Source: Pomacea canaliculata (lineage: Eukaryota > Mollusca > Gastropoda > Architaenioglossa > Ampullariidae). Taken from it: a DNA stretch of 64,000 nucleotides. Positions within the stretch are counted from its first letter, which is position 1. Each line of letters begins with the position of its first letter. The translations under genes were made by a program, and so were the position numbers. A model generated the notes under the pieces. That model saw only the letters and a program-made list of their open reading frames with translations, did not search any database and had not been told where the DNA came from. The stretch spans positions 43,626,296-43,690,295 of the forward strand of contig NC_037590.1 of assembly GCF_003073045.1 (NCBI RefSeq). The letters run 5' to 3'. This document shows, piece after piece, positions 37,966 to 60,637 of this stretch.

Positions 37966-38334
37966 CATACTCCACTCTCACTGTAAAGGTCATCCAGACT
38001 GACCCTTTCCCCCTTTACGTGGTCTAAGAATTTAGTCAGGATTTTCCCACACCTGAGTGACTAAAACATTTCCGGTATCAAAATACTGGCTTTCTGCATC
38101 ATTTCCCGAAAATGTCGAATGAAACTTCGGTTTGATAGGCAATGAGGTCTACGGCTACAGCACAGCTGACATCAGTCAGAGCGAGGTCTGTACATACAGA
38201 TGTGGTCAGCAGTTCTGCAAGATATTGTTCTCGATAACAGCTAGAAGTTCACGAAATCGACGACAGCTAGCTCACAGGTGGCACTACCCTATATATATAT
38301 TTATATCTGTGTGTGTATGTTATAGGTAAGTGTT

Positions 38335-39556
38335 TGTAACGGACAACTGCGTAGTAGAGGGGGCAAGACGGGATGGGGGAAGGTTGACATCCGGTGTTGA
38401 CGGTTTGTTTTTAGAAAATGCTTGCGACGCAATTCAGCGAAGACCACGTGCGGGACAGGCAGTGCTGACACCTGGTCTAGAGAGACTGGGGTGGTTATAT
38501 TTAAGCCCGACCATGAGTGGCCAGGGGGGCGGCTGATAAGAATTTGGTGGATTTGTGGTTTTAATTCACCGACTCGACGATCTCTGTGGACGTGATACTG
38601 TGTATGTATTACGGGAGAAGTACTTTGTGGTTGTACTATCTCTGTGGACGTAATAATATGTATGTATTACGGGGGATCTACTTTGTGGAAGTACCATCTC
38701 TGTGGACGTGATACTGTGGCTGTATTACGGGAGAAGTACTTTGTGGTAGTACCATCTCTGTGGACGTGATACTGTGGCTGTATTACGGGGGATGTACTAG
38801 TGCCGATGTACTACTGTGGATGTACATCGTGTTTCTTTACTCCTTATCATCGCCGTGGGAGCTCTGTGGTGAGAGCAACAGGCCGTGCAAAGTCTTGGGG
38901 GCCAAGAAACTGCACACCGACGTGGGCGAGCAGGAGCAGTAGACTCGGAGTAGGGAGGGGGCTACCCTGCCCTTCCTTACGCGGACGTACCGACCACCAC
39001 CAGGGAGGGTGCCTGGTCAGCTGAAACTAACCGCCGGAGGAGGGATGGTTTCCCTCTTAGTTTTATCCCAGCTGCATATTGTTCTACCCCGCCTGACAGT
39101 AACATATCGGTATGGTAAAAACACTCTTTTATCATTTATTGAACTGTAGAAGAAAGGATTTAAGTGGACTAAAAGAAACCAGGGGACTGGAGAGCTGCAG
39201 GGACTAAACGGTTATTAACATGTTGAACTTTGATGGTGTGTTATTATTGCAATTCTTCATTTGTTGCCGTGTGGATTCCGGCTGAGTGACATGTTAAACT
39301 TTGATGGTGTGTTATTATTGTAACTCTTTAAATTGGTGCCGTGTGGATTCCGGCAGTGACTTGGTAAACTTGGATGGTGTGAACGTGATGGAGTGTTATT
39401 ATTATTGACTGTGGATTACTGTGCATATTTTGTCTACTTGTAAACTTGTGTTCGGTTCTAATAATTATTGGTGCCTCTAAGGAGGGACGCCCACCCTTAA
39501 GCGATCTTATATTGGTTTTTGGAAAGAATGCGCATGTCTGCGGATGGTCCGTGACA
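38335..39556 (+). mobile_element. Solo LTR, probably Ty3/gypsy-type retrotransposon fossil
   Basis: A 1222-bp sequence starts TGTAACGGAC and ends GTCCGTGACA, flanked by the 5-bp duplication GTGTT (38330-38334 and 39557-39561). The matching site in the B block is empty. Internally there are nearly four tandem units of about 58 bp (38580-38800) and a second pair of units of about 72 bp (39216-39370); a TATATTTAA promoter-like motif lies near 38497. No internal genes or second LTR are present, so it is the remnant left by LTR-LTR recombination. The insertion is probably younger than the B/C duplication. Confidence 0.85.
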
Positions 39557-39774
39557 GTGTTGTATTCTGGCTTCCATGGGTGTGCGCTATGGGTGCGTAG
39601 GCACTGAAAAGGACGAGATACTCTTTGCAAAAAGATAAGGATTTAAAATGCCAGGAAAGTGCATTGTTTCTATATTTAAGCTATTGCCAAACGTCAGCCA
39701 TCTATTCTACAGCTATCATACAAAAGGCGGCTGCAGGATTGTGTACAGTTCAAAACCTTCATAAAAAACTAAGA

Positions 39775-43074
<3,300 letters not shown>

Positions 43075-44325
43075 ACCTGAATGAAAAAGAAACACATGAA
43101 TGTTTAGTAGGTCTGACTCACTGACACGCAACTTGTCAATACTACAGCAAAAGCGGTATTTAAGGAAATTGTTTACAAATAAATATTCTTCATGTTTGAA
43201 ATTATTATTTTAATCGTAAATGGAATAGGACTGTATACCTTATCACTTGATAATAAATGGGTGGGTTTTGCTGGATGGCTTTTCGTCACAAATATCTTTG
43301 ATATCGAGTATAGTGGAGTGGAGTGGAGTGGAGTTAATGTGAGGTGAGGTGAGGTGACTTGTACACAAATGACTGAGCTTTTAAATGCTGCATTTATTTT
43401 CTGGTGCCAGTAGCCGTGAATAAAAAAATTCACTTCACAGATTCGTGAAATGTTGAAGCAGCAAAAGTCCTTGCTGTTTCTGTGTGAACATCGCCAGGAG
43501 AGAAGGAGCGAAATGATTGTCAAGTCACAGAACAAGGAGGAACAAAGAAAGATGGCCTGAGATCGTCTGTTCCCGTGTGTTTGTGTGACCATAACAGACA
43601 TTTTATTGGAGATTTTGCTGGCTATTGCATCCAACAAAATTAGAGGTAACACGGCTATTACAGATAATGAAAGGGATGGATGCACATGCATGTGTACGTG
43701 CTTGGTTAAATATGTTTTTTTTGTGTGGAAAGGATGGAAGAAAGAAAAAAGATTTTGTCTCTACGTCTAAACAGACTCAGCATAGAGTTTACATTCTGAA
43801 ATCAATAATAAATGAAAATAATCATGTACTACGAATATAAAGAAGTAAAATTCATTTAATTACTTTATTAGAGATCAAGTACTATCGGAGATATAGCAGC
43901 ATAAACAGTTATTCGGAAAAAAAGTGTAATTGTTTTCTTTCATTTGTCAAAGTTCTTAAAATGTTTCGCTTAAATACGTCAGATGTACAAGAAAAATATC
44001 AAGCTTAAATTTACAATTTTGTTTTATTCATAACTCAGTTTTTCTCTAGAAGAATATCCTTTATATTTTTTTATCTATGATGTGTTCAAGACAACAATGG
44101 CAGAATTATGAACACCTCACTGAAGAAAACATCAAAGTAATTAGTGCAGCTGATAGTTTCTGTCAGAAAATCAAGATTAATTGAATGTTTGGATTTCGCC
44201 AAAGTTGTGAATATTAGTGAATAGGTCATCGTGTTCCGACTCCATTGAATAATGATATAATGGGCATGCGCACTGCAACGCTACCCATCAGAAGAGCGAA
44301 GGCACTCGGTGTTTTTTTTAATTAT
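43075..44325. other. Intergenic region between genes C and D (tail-to-tail)
   Basis: C and D converge here. The first 400 bases are the C duplication block, with AATAAA near 43254. A GGAGT/GAGGT-rich patch lies at 43315-43355. TTTATT at 44023-44028 could be the polyadenylation signal of gene D on the - strand. No exon recognised. Confidence 0.45.
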
Positions 44326-51158
<6,833 letters not shown>

Positions 51159-51456
51159 CGTGAGTTCGTGTTATTTAAAGTGAGACAACCAAGGTAGATA
51201 TTTCTGATATCAATATGATGAACACCGATAGTGAAACCTAATATTACTCTTGGCTAATCTCAGTGTCGCTTTTATCGAGATATTTCAACATGGAGCAGTC
51301 CCATAATGCACTGCTGGCATGCTTACATAAATGTAGCAATTAATTAATGAGACTACAGGTAATTATGGTGGAGAGACAAGATACAACTCTTCCCTAGTTC
51401 AGCTTTAGTTTACCTATATTCCTCTACCTTCCTTGTTTCCATATGGAAGATACGTT

Positions 51457-52110
51457 TTGTGTGTTCCTCACTGTAGGTGCACTTGTATCTCATCTCTTGA
51501 TCCAACAACAGCGGCGGATGATGAGCAGAACTGATGTTTGTTAAGATGAAACATTCCTGAGGTTGTTGTCACTCCGTTGTTAAATCTTTCTGTTCCTTTA
51601 TAAATGCTTGAGAAGTTTGTAAGCAGGTCTAAGAAATATTCTCAAGTAAAAAACAATTACATTTGTGCATTATATCTACTTATTAAAATGTTGTACAAAC
51701 ACTCTGGTATCTGATGCTTGTACATTTCAATTAAATCAGTTACATTTTGTTTGACCTTTACTTTCAAGAAAACATAAAAGACAGTTTTACTTCTTGAACA
51801 CTTGTCCTAATCTTATGAGTGTATCTACATCCTGGTCTTGAGAGTGCACATATGTTGTTGATATGAAGCAGTGATTGACTTACATATGAGACAGAGATAA
51901 AGCAAGCCAGACACATGGCAAGAAGTATCTTCAGTGATCCTAGTCATTCCTGAGAGAAGCTCATCGTTGTTTACGATGTTGATTGGATAAGTAATACAAC
52001 CGCTGGCTCTGTCTACTGTTGTATCAGGCGTTGCTGATGCACTGACACATTGACAGGACAGGACATTGAATTTAGTCTCATGGAAACAACTGTGTCTGCT
52101 TTAAACAATT
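51457..52110. repeat. Upstream duplication block of gene E (matches 58266-58840)
   Basis: Runs such as TGTTCCTCACTGTAG, CATCCTGGTCTTGA, CAGTGATTGACA and TTTACGATGTTGATT recur in the same order upstream of gene F. The E and F transcription units were therefore duplicated with at least 1.5 kb of their 5' flank. Confidence 0.75.
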
Positions 52111-52279
52111 CAAAAAGAATTGAGGAGGACAAACACATAACGAGCTTTAAACGGGAACAAGTGTGATTAAGTTAAAGAAAGTAAACGAGGAAGAAATGTT
52201 TGAACATTGATAAATATTTATCAATTTTTCTAATTTTTTTTTTAATTGTAAAAGAGTTCTTATCAGCAGTAGGTGAAAC

Positions 52280-52348
52280 TATAAAAATTCAATGCTCAAA
52301 ATTAACCATCAACTAAAAATCTTACAGGACTTATCTTAGAAACATGTA
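52280..52348. repeat. Short repeat shared with 37724-37800
   Basis: See the entry at 37724; the same ordered motifs occur here about 0.7 kb upstream of gene E. Confidence 0.6.
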
Positions 52349-52631
52349 CAGTTGAAATGTCCTTGTATTTTATTAACAACAATACACATCCAAACAGTAA
52401 CTCTCCTTTACAAAGAATCCATAATATTATAACGTATAAAGGGCCGTGACTATTTCCTATTGAATTTTTAGCTGGAGAAGATTTACTTACTATTTTACTG
52501 ATTGAATCCGGTTTGGACCTTTTAAGTTGTTAACTTTAGTTTAAGCTTCAAAATAAACTTCTTATCTGTAGGAGTGTATTCAATCAGCCGTTTTGCTTTT
52601 CAGGTTGGGAATTTTTATCGTAAAAGCAATT

Positions 52632-52632
52632 T

Positions 52633-52679
<47 letters not shown>
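52632..52679. repeat. (AAC)n microsatellite
   Basis: About 16 AAC units upstream of gene E. Confidence 0.95.
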
Positions 52680-52802
52680 AGCTTCACTCGCATTGTCCTT
52701 GAAGAACATCATCGTGTTTACTGAGATTATTTGCCAAAGTTTCAGTTTAGCTGAGTAACAAGCCATCTGCCACAGAACTTCTTCACCTCTGACAAAAAAT
52801 CC

Positions 52803-52892
52803 TCACGACATCGACCTTAGTTGACACTCAGACTACACTGAATTTTTATACAGAGATGTTTGTGTTTGTGTTTATGCACGAGCTCAAGATAA
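52803..52892 (+). promoter_or_regulatory. Conserved upstream block of gene E
   Basis: TCACGACATCGACC starts 245 bases before the ATG and GAGCTCAAGATAAAG lies about 160 bases before it. The order and spacing are the same as upstream of genes A and F. Confidence 0.55.
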
Positions 52893-53047
52893 AGTAGAGG
52901 ATGAGAAAGGTTGTTAGGGTTAGTAGTTAGGAGCATGAGTCGTTGTCTCGTATTTTGGTCAACTGTGTCTATCAGTATTAGTATATATATAGACAGAAGG
53001 CCAGTGTATACATTTCTAACAGTATTCAGTACAAGAAAGTACTCAAG

Positions 53048-56000
53048 ATGATGGTATCCGCTTTTATGATTCTCGTTGTCTGCTTTTTACCAGGTATTGT
53101 TTATTAATGGGACTGTCTGTATGTGTGTGTGTGTGTGTGTTTTCTGGGTAAATGTTTCCACGCTCAACCATTGGATGTGTCTCCTTCGACTTCTTTTTGG
53201 ATCCTTTTTTATCTCTTCCTCTAGTTTTAATCTTTTGTTCATTTTTCGACTTCTTTGCTTGAAAGTAATTATTCCATTAATTTTTTTTTCTTTCACTCAA
53301 TAATATTTACATATTCTTCAGTCTCATGTTAATTTAAATTTCTCCTTCACAATGTTCTTCGTGAAAAATTGTAGAATTTTCTCGAAACATTAAAAAATGA
53401 TTTCATGAGTTGAACATATGAAATAGCAGACTTTTCTACTAGTCTATTAACATTAATAAGATCTTGATAATTATTTTCGAAATGTTACTTTTGAAGTTGT
53501 AAATAATTAATACTAATTAACAAAGATGTTGAATACGGGAATAGAAAGTCCTTTATAAGTCTTTTAAAGTCGGTAAGTTGTTTTTGTCAGCGTGTTACGG
53601 GTACACGTGGCTGAGTGGAGCACCCTACAACGGCTCTACCTACTACTCGTGTGTGGGCGACTCAGTCACCTTTCCCTGGGCCATCATCCCCATTGCTTCT
53701 GAAAGAGCTGAGCTGGAATGGTCCTTTAGAGACAATGGTACGTCTGATTGTCCGCGTGCGCTCGTGTACGTGAGTGTAAAAAAAAAATGTGTGTGTGGTT
53801 TACTGTGTCAATGGCAAATAATGTGGAAGTCAATGCCTAACCCACATCCATCGTATTAATCATCGTTAATACAACAGATAATCTACGTAAGATACATCTA
53901 CATCCTACTTAGGCAAAGCATATTTTACCTGTCGTACACAATCTTCTGCTTCTCTGGTAGACACAACAAGAAATTGTTTCTAGGATATATGTCTACGTTT
54001 TTATACAGTACACGAAGGTTATGTACAGATGCATGTCTATATCTATGTATGTTGTACATGTTTTGATTTGCTTTGTATGTTTACGAAGATGGCAATTCAG
54101 AAGTTATTGCAACATACCTCAACGATGAGTTTCTCGTGCCCCACTCTTCACAGCGAACTTTGACCTTCGCTGGAAGTGTGGGCCTTATAATCAGCAACTT
54201 AAAGCACGAAGATTTCGGCGAATACTCAGTTCGTGTTATCATCAACGGCTTCATTACTGAGACGAGATACGCTTACCTGAGACAACCAGGTAATCAAGTA
54301 ACCATGTAGATAATACACAGTTATTTGTGGTAAACTATAAAATACATTTTTTTGTGTTCAAGTATTTTTCGTAAGCTTTCTTACACTTTGTTGATCAAGC
54401 ACCGTGCATTTTTTTTTAGACAAAGCATCACAACACCCTTGCAAGCAGACTACAAACACTACACAGAAGTCGGGGAGTTAAAATGTGTTTAAATCAGTTA
54501 ATTTAACATCCAATTCTGTAAGCTGGCCTCGATTGTTCCCATGGTTGCAGATCCTCCGAGGACGGACGACGACCGGCTGCACGCGCGGATGTTGCCCAAC
54601 GCCATCTTCAGCTCCGGGGAGTGGCAGGTGCAGCTCGCGTGCGGTTCGTTTTCCTCCCGGGGCTCCTCATCTTTTTCTGTGAAATGGAAGGTTGGCTACT
54701 TTTTACATTAGTTAAATGTCGGTGTAATCAAATATTTTGTATTCCTATAGAGGTCGCCACTATAAGCTGACAAATTCGTGTTAACCCTCTCACGGCCGTG
54801 AACTTTTTAGAGCTTTGACCACAAATGGTTCATAAGGATCCCAAAACTATTTTGCCATTCGTTTCATGATGAAAATGCAAATTTTTTGCAGATATTTGAA
54901 AATTCATTTCATCCACGATCAGTTCACCACTAAAAGTGTAAAAGCTAAGAAATTTCAAATTTCAAATAATAAATGGTTTGCATTTTATAAATAGCGAAAT
55001 TTCGGTTGGGGTCCGTATGGTGAAGACAAAAAAACTTTTCAGTTATGACAATGACCAACATTAATAATCCCAATGACCAATTTAAACATGGGGAAAGTGC
55101 TCGGTTACTATATGCAGACTACAATATTCATACACACACCATCTCTCTCTACACACACACTAAAGCCGTCGGATACACGTGTTAGCACATCTCCTAGTTG
55201 TGACACTTGAGTACAAAGCACGTGGATGTCAACTAAACCTCGCACATAGATGACTGGCGTTAGTAAACATAACAGTAATCATCGGTGACAGAGTATATCA
55301 TGTATCACTGGTAGCAAAACCACATGCCGTGGGGACTCACGTATATATATATCACAATCTAAACAACATACAGAGAGTAAGAAACTCATCCGCAGATATG
55401 AAAATTAGAAAATTTCAGTGAAAAGCAGTTTCCCCTAAAAGTAAAAAAAAAAATATTCCAGGCATTGTGGAATAGTCATAAGGAAATGACAATACGTTGA
55501 TGTCACTGACTTAATAGAGTGATAGAGTATTTTGTTAGACTGTGAGGCTGTCATTTTAATGTGTTGTGTGAAGAAGAGGACTTGGAGATGACTTCTGTTG
55601 TACACACTTAACTAGTTTATTCTAAACCTTGCGTCTCTTGACAAACTTTAATTGTTGTTGTAGCACTGTGACAACTGTTTTACAGACACCTTTAGGTCAG
55701 ATACTGGACAGCGACATTTCCGCAGACCACGACTACATTTTGAAGTTGAACAACCCTTTAGAGGAGGGAAACTACTCCTGCTTCATAGACCTCCACGAGC
55801 CTGCTGCCAGGTGTGCGCATGTCCCACCCACCATGCTGGTCAGTAACGAGATTCACGTAGACGAGTGTTCGGCACAGAGGGCGCTGTTCAGTTCAGCCAA
55901 GCGTGAAATCCAGGAAATCACATCCATCTTCCAACAGTTTGTAAATCTAGAATCTGGTAGGTTACCTTCAAGTACTCGGGTTTGTTTCCACAGTGTCACT

Positions 56001-57885
56001 GTATGAATGCAGTTTACCAAGTTTACATAACGAGATTTAGTGTGAACAGGGATTTGTTCTACAAGGCTAATAATGTGTTGGTCAAAATATATGTTTGTGT
56101 TTGCGTGTATTGATGTAAATGTATGTAAGTAAATGCAATTTTGTGTGTGAGATAGAGAGAGAAAAAAACAGAGATTATGATTAATGTTACAATGAGCTAT
56201 TATTTAGGTTACATTTAAATTTGTTTCGTAGGAAATTAAAACAGTTAATCTTATCCTACTACATGTGCACTAACCACAAATACGGAGGAAGGTATTACTA
56301 TTACTTACTATTGTTGATTATGTCTTGGCTGTGAGTTCTCCCTTGTCTGACCGATAAAAAACTTCAGACAGATGCTCAGAGACATAGAATATCATCTCAA
56401 CTAATTCATTCCACGTGCTATGCTCTTAATAAGTTCCACTGGCCGTGATGATGTGTTAGCCAGGTGACCAAACGCAGGAACCAACTGTACCTACTGTTAC
56501 TGTTATTAAAAACTGTACTCACTGGTAGTCAGTATGTACATGTATGAACTCAGCAGTATATTTCTAGTGCTTGAACAACTGTAAATCTTACCTGCAGTTG
56601 TCCTCTGGAATTGAAAAGTTGTATTGTATTGTGTTGACACTGTGCGCCTTGCTGGAGGCAGCAGACCGTGGAATGGAAGACTTGAAGTGAAGGTGAACGA
56701 CACTTGGGGAGCGGTGTGCAGCAGCAACTACTACTCGTCCCTTGCCCTTGTTGTCTGCAGGAGTCTACGACTCAAGCGGTGAGAGTTTGTATGATATGAT
56801 ATGATGCTCTTATACGACCCCACCACCCTGTACATCTTTTTGGAAATAATGGACAAAATCCATAGTCTGTAGTAATGTCTTCCAGTCTGTAGTAATGATC
56901 TTCTGTTATGAGTGGAATAAGACAAAACAAGGGAGTGATGGAGATTGGGAAGGATAAAGAAGTCAGAATTTTTAATTATTACTGAGATGCTCCTGATTTA
57001 AAAATCCTTTATGGAGGGCTTGCTGATAAAAACATACTAATTATTCGAGAAAATGTACACAGAAGAATTTAAGCAAATTTCACTCAGCATGTAGAGCAGC
57101 TCATTCTTTCAATCATGATGGTTGATGTCTCGATTGCTATCACACTAACTCGGCTGTTTAATCACGTGGGTGGACTTCCAGATTACGAGACACTGCTTCT
57201 TTTTGTTATCATATAATACTGAAGGCATTGTGGTAGCAAATTTAAATCTCCTCTCCAATTTAGTACAGAATGGACAGTTTGTGGACTAATGTCATATCTT
57301 TATTAACATTTTTGTGAATATTTAAAAATAGTAATACAGAAGACTAACGTAGTTAAAATATTGTAGTTTGCTTGATGAGAATTCAGTTTCAAAACGTTTA
57401 AAATCTGCGAACAACAAACACCTGGCTATGAGGTGTGTGTCAAGGTTAAATATCTTTATATTTATTAAGTTGTTTGAGATGGTGAACTAGTCATCATGTG
57501 TGTATGTGGACGGACAAGTGTTTGCATGTGTGTACTGCTCTAGTTATTTTAACGTGCATGGCTGCGCGCGCGTGTGTGCGTGTGTGTATGTGTGCTTGTG
57601 TGTGCGTGCGTGCGTGCGAGAGAGGGAACGGTTTTGTGTAAGTGCGAGAGGTTTACTTCCTTTTCACTGTTATCTTTCTTATCTGACAGAGATGCAAGTT
57701 ATTCCCCGCAAGTCAGTATCGGCACAACGTACGGCACGAGCACGTTACCGGCTCACATCGGATACATTACCTGTAACGGCGATGAAGACAGCATCTTTGA
57801 CTGCTCCATCACCTACAACGGTCAATCCTGTTATCGCTACTACGATATCGGAGTGGACTGCTTGCCGAGATTCACACTGAATTAA
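53048..57885 (+). CDS. Gene E: secreted Ig-Ig-SRCR protein, 7 exons
   Basis: About 386 residues. Exons: 53048-53093, 53591-53737, 54089-54289, 54551-54690, 55686-55956, 56619-56778, 57690-57885. Starting at the first of two adjacent ATGs gives the family's 46-base exon 1 (MMVSAFMILVVCFLP). Ig1 has ACYGYTW, YSCVGDSVTFPW and EDFGEYSV; Ig2 has QLACGSF, VKWK and EEGNYSCF. The linker ends in a helix (AKREIQEITSIFQQFV). The SRCR domain is unusual: WGAVCSSN replaces WGTVCDD, and the second half has YITC, FDC, SCYR and VDCLP, so all six Cys are kept while the acidic pair that often binds metal in SRCR domains is lost. The exon 6 acceptor is uncertain: the better-looking TGCAG at 56597 leads to a stop, so the weaker GAAAAG at 56618 is used here. 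Confidence 0.85.
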
Positions 57886-58154
57886 AAACAAGTAGACCTT
57901 ACAAAGTTGTAGTAATGAAGTAACAATGCCTCATTATGTGACATGTTCACTGTCTTAGCATAAACTTACTTTTATTTACAGTGATTCAACTTTGAAAAGA
58001 CACACGATGAATTCTTTATGAACATTCTTATCTTTTTCATTATTTGGTTTGATTCTTTCACGATCTACCTTGATTAGTCGGCAAATTTGTAATAAAGTGT
58101 TAATAGTTCTCTTAATCTGCAGACTCGTCTTTACAAGGGCACTAAAGATAAGTT
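57886..58154. other. 3' flank of gene E
   Basis: AT-rich with no clear AATAAA near the stop; AATAAA appears at about 58091. No other feature seen. Confidence 0.4.
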
Positions 58155-58255
58155 GGAAGGTTGGTTGTTCTGGGCTCAGCACGGTGTTGTTTCTTTTCAT
58201 ATGGCATCTGTTTACAGTGCTGGCTCGGCGTAAAATACCAGTTCCTCTCCAGTCT
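58155..58255 (+). mobile_element. SINE fragment, same family as 29948
   Basis: Shares GGCATCTGTTTACAG and GTGCTGGCTCGGCGTAAAA with the body and tail of the SINEs at 29948 and 37811, with a deletion between them and a degraded B box. Confidence 0.6.
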
Positions 58256-58265
58256 ACCTTGTAAT

Positions 58266-58840
58266 CTGTCTGTTCCTCACTGTAGCGTGTATTTTATCTC
58301 ATCACTTTATTATACAACAGCGGTGTGTAATTCGCTTAATTTATGTTTGTTAAGAAGAAACATTCTGCAGTATGTCAGTTTATGCACCACTGTTTGGTTC
58401 TGTCGTAGAATAAAATTATTATCTGCTATATTGGATAATTATGTTTTTTATGAAGTATTATAGAATGTATTTTAACTAAATGAAAGGAATAAGTAAACCT
58501 TCTCGAGTGAAAATGCTCATTATATCAAAGAACCATACAAATCTTATTTCTGAAACATGTGATCCTTATCTTATGAATGCATCTTCATCCTGGTCTTGAA
58601 AGTGCACACAGGTTGCTGATATGAACCAGTGATTGACACATTGCCTGAGTGAGCGATAAAGCAAGTCAGACACGAGTAAAGAAATATCTTCCTCAATCAT
58701 AGTCTGTCCTCAGCTAAGCTCCTTGCAGTTTACGATGTTGATTTGGTGGGCAATACACCCGCCATCTTTACCTCCTTCTCTACGAGGTGCGCCTGCTACA
58801 CTGACAGACTGTCCGGACAGGACAGCAAACGCACAATGAG
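58266..58840. repeat. Upstream duplication block of gene F (matches 51457-52110)
   Basis: Counterpart of the block upstream of gene E, about 75-80 percent alike by eye. The F flank is longer because a second SINE, a pogo-type MITE and a second promoter-like block lie between it and the gene. Confidence 0.75.
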
Positions 58841-59084
58841 CGCAGGCGAACGGCGAGAACGCACACTGGCAACAGTATATGTAAACTGACTTGTCTACAA
58901 TGATTCTTATAAACAGTTTATTTAAATGTAGTAATTTTAGACATCAAGACAGGTGCATGTGTGCCCAAAGCTCTGTCTTCACGAATGACTAGGACACAAC
59001 CACCTGTATTTAATAGAAAAAGAGTTCAAAGACATCATCGCTAAGAGGACAATACTGTTAGGAGGCAGACACGCACACACGGTG

Positions 59085-59165
59085 AAGCAGATAGCGAAAA
59101 TGGTTAGAACAGTGTATTCCGAAACCCTGTAATGTGCCGGTTCGATACCCGCAGTTGTAATAAGT
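59085..59165 (+). mobile_element. tRNA-like SINE head, second family
   Basis: An A-box-like TAGCGAAAATGGTTAGAAC at about 59092 and B box GGTTCGATACC at 59139-59149 are spaced as in a tRNA. The sequence does not fold into an obvious intact tRNA and differs from the SINE at 29948. The tail is not defined. Confidence 0.6.
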
Positions 59166-59768
59166 TGTGGTAGGTCGTGTATTGTTTACAGTACGAATGG
59201 TCTCTTGTGTCTGACGTCTTGTGTGCGTCATTTGTTTTACGTCACTTACACCAGAAAAAAACGTCATACATAAGAGAATTTGCTCTCAAAATGGCCAACT
59301 GAGCGGGAAAACAACGGCGTTCGTCCGCCATCTTCTTTATGACTCTCTCAGTGACCTTCCTCAGAATTTGTGCCTCTTGGATTCCATTCATCTACAAATC
59401 TCTTTATCCTGATCGTCATCTTATCATGTTCGTCTTGTGTATGTGATACGTCATGCATATGTAAGGTAAGTGTACGTTCGTCGTATTACATAACCGTATT
59501 GTGCTTCCCCTACATCATCAACCCAGCTGTTAAATGGATGGAGAGTAGGAGAAGGTAAAGTAAGGAAGGAAAAGACATGCGTGCGGTTTGTCCCGAGAAA
59601 AGCTCTGTCGTGAACATTTTCCTCCATAGCGACTGACTGGGGACTGACATTTCCGTTATCTGATATTCCTCCATCTTGGCAGGACATAGTACAGCCCGTA
59701 GCCTTACACTCTCTCCAAGGTTTACCTCAAGTTAATTTTTGTAAGACGCCCTGCTAATGTTGTAAATA

Positions 59769-59866
59769 CAGTGGAACCTCGGTTAGCGAACGCCTCGGAT
59801 AGCGAATATTTCGGATAACGAACAACTTTCCAGAACGGATTTATTTCGTTAACCCAGGTTCCACTG
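59769..59866. mobile_element. pogo/Tigger-type MITE flanked by TA
   Basis: A 98-bp element begins CAGTGGAACCTCGGTTAGCG and ends CGTTAACCCAGGTTCCACTG, with TA on both sides (59767-59768 and 59867-59868). Inverted ends starting CAGTGGAACCTC with a TA target are typical of pogo/Tigger elements of the Tc1-mariner group. No coding capacity. Confidence 0.85.
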
Positions 59867-60015
59867 TACTTGTCCATTAGCTTAATATGTTTTCTCCTGT
59901 AGTCTTGCTCGTCAGACCACATTTACTGCCAAGATTATTCGCCATATTCTGCTTTTCGCTGAATGATAATCCATCTGCCATTCATCTTCTTTCTCTGATG
60001 GCCAAAACAAAATCA

Positions 60016-60106
60016 TCACGATATCCACCTTATTTGATACTAACCACAGAACCTTATTCTTATTTGCAGATTTGTGTGTGTGTGTTTATGCGTGAGCTGA
60101 AGATAA
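60016..60106 (+). promoter_or_regulatory. Extra copy of the promoter block upstream of gene F
   Basis: TCACGATATCCACC followed by GAGCTGAAGATAAAG, about 85 bases apart as in the proximal block, but 620 bases before the gene F ATG. It looks like a duplicated promoter whose downstream exon 1 has been lost. Confidence 0.45.
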
Positions 60107-60399
60107 AGTCTATTCGGTTGCAGCACGATGTCAGGGATGTAAGTAGCTAGGAAATGTCTAAGCAGCCAACACTACATGACCAACTCTTGCAAACGCTGAC
60201 CTAAAGTCGATTAATTTACGGAAGACACCCTGCTGATGTCGCAGGTATTCATCCTTGAGGACGAGACAGTCGAATATGTTTTTCTCTAATATTCCTGTTC
60301 TTTAAATCATTTTACTGAGGACATTACACGACAAATTTCGATTTTAGTTGAGTAACGAACCACCTGCTGGTTATCTTCTGTTTAGGACAAAAAAACTCA

Positions 60400-60484
60400 T
60401 CACGACGTTGACCTCAGTTGGCATTTTATTTTTAGACGGACATGTTTGTAGGTGTGCTTGTATGTCTGCGCGAGCTGAAGATAA
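60400..60484 (+). promoter_or_regulatory. Conserved upstream block of gene F
   Basis: TCACGACGTTGACCTCAGTT starts 238 bases before the ATG and GAGCTGAAGATAAA lies about 160 bases before it. Confidence 0.55.
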
Positions 60485-60637
60485 ATCTAAGTGGTTTCAG
60501 CTGGATGTCAGAGATATAAGTAGTTAGGAACATTGCACTATGTTCAGTGTTTTGGTCGCCTTCATCTAGTGGACTGTGTATTATCTTTAAAATACACCCA
60601 CAACTTCTGACAGTTCTCACCTCACAACAAAGTGCTG

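Noticed and set aside
56598-56618. TGCAG acceptor for gene E exon 6 at 56597
   Set aside because: The phase would be right, but it leads at once to an in-frame TGA before the SRCR coding sequence; the acceptor at 56618 is preferred with caution.
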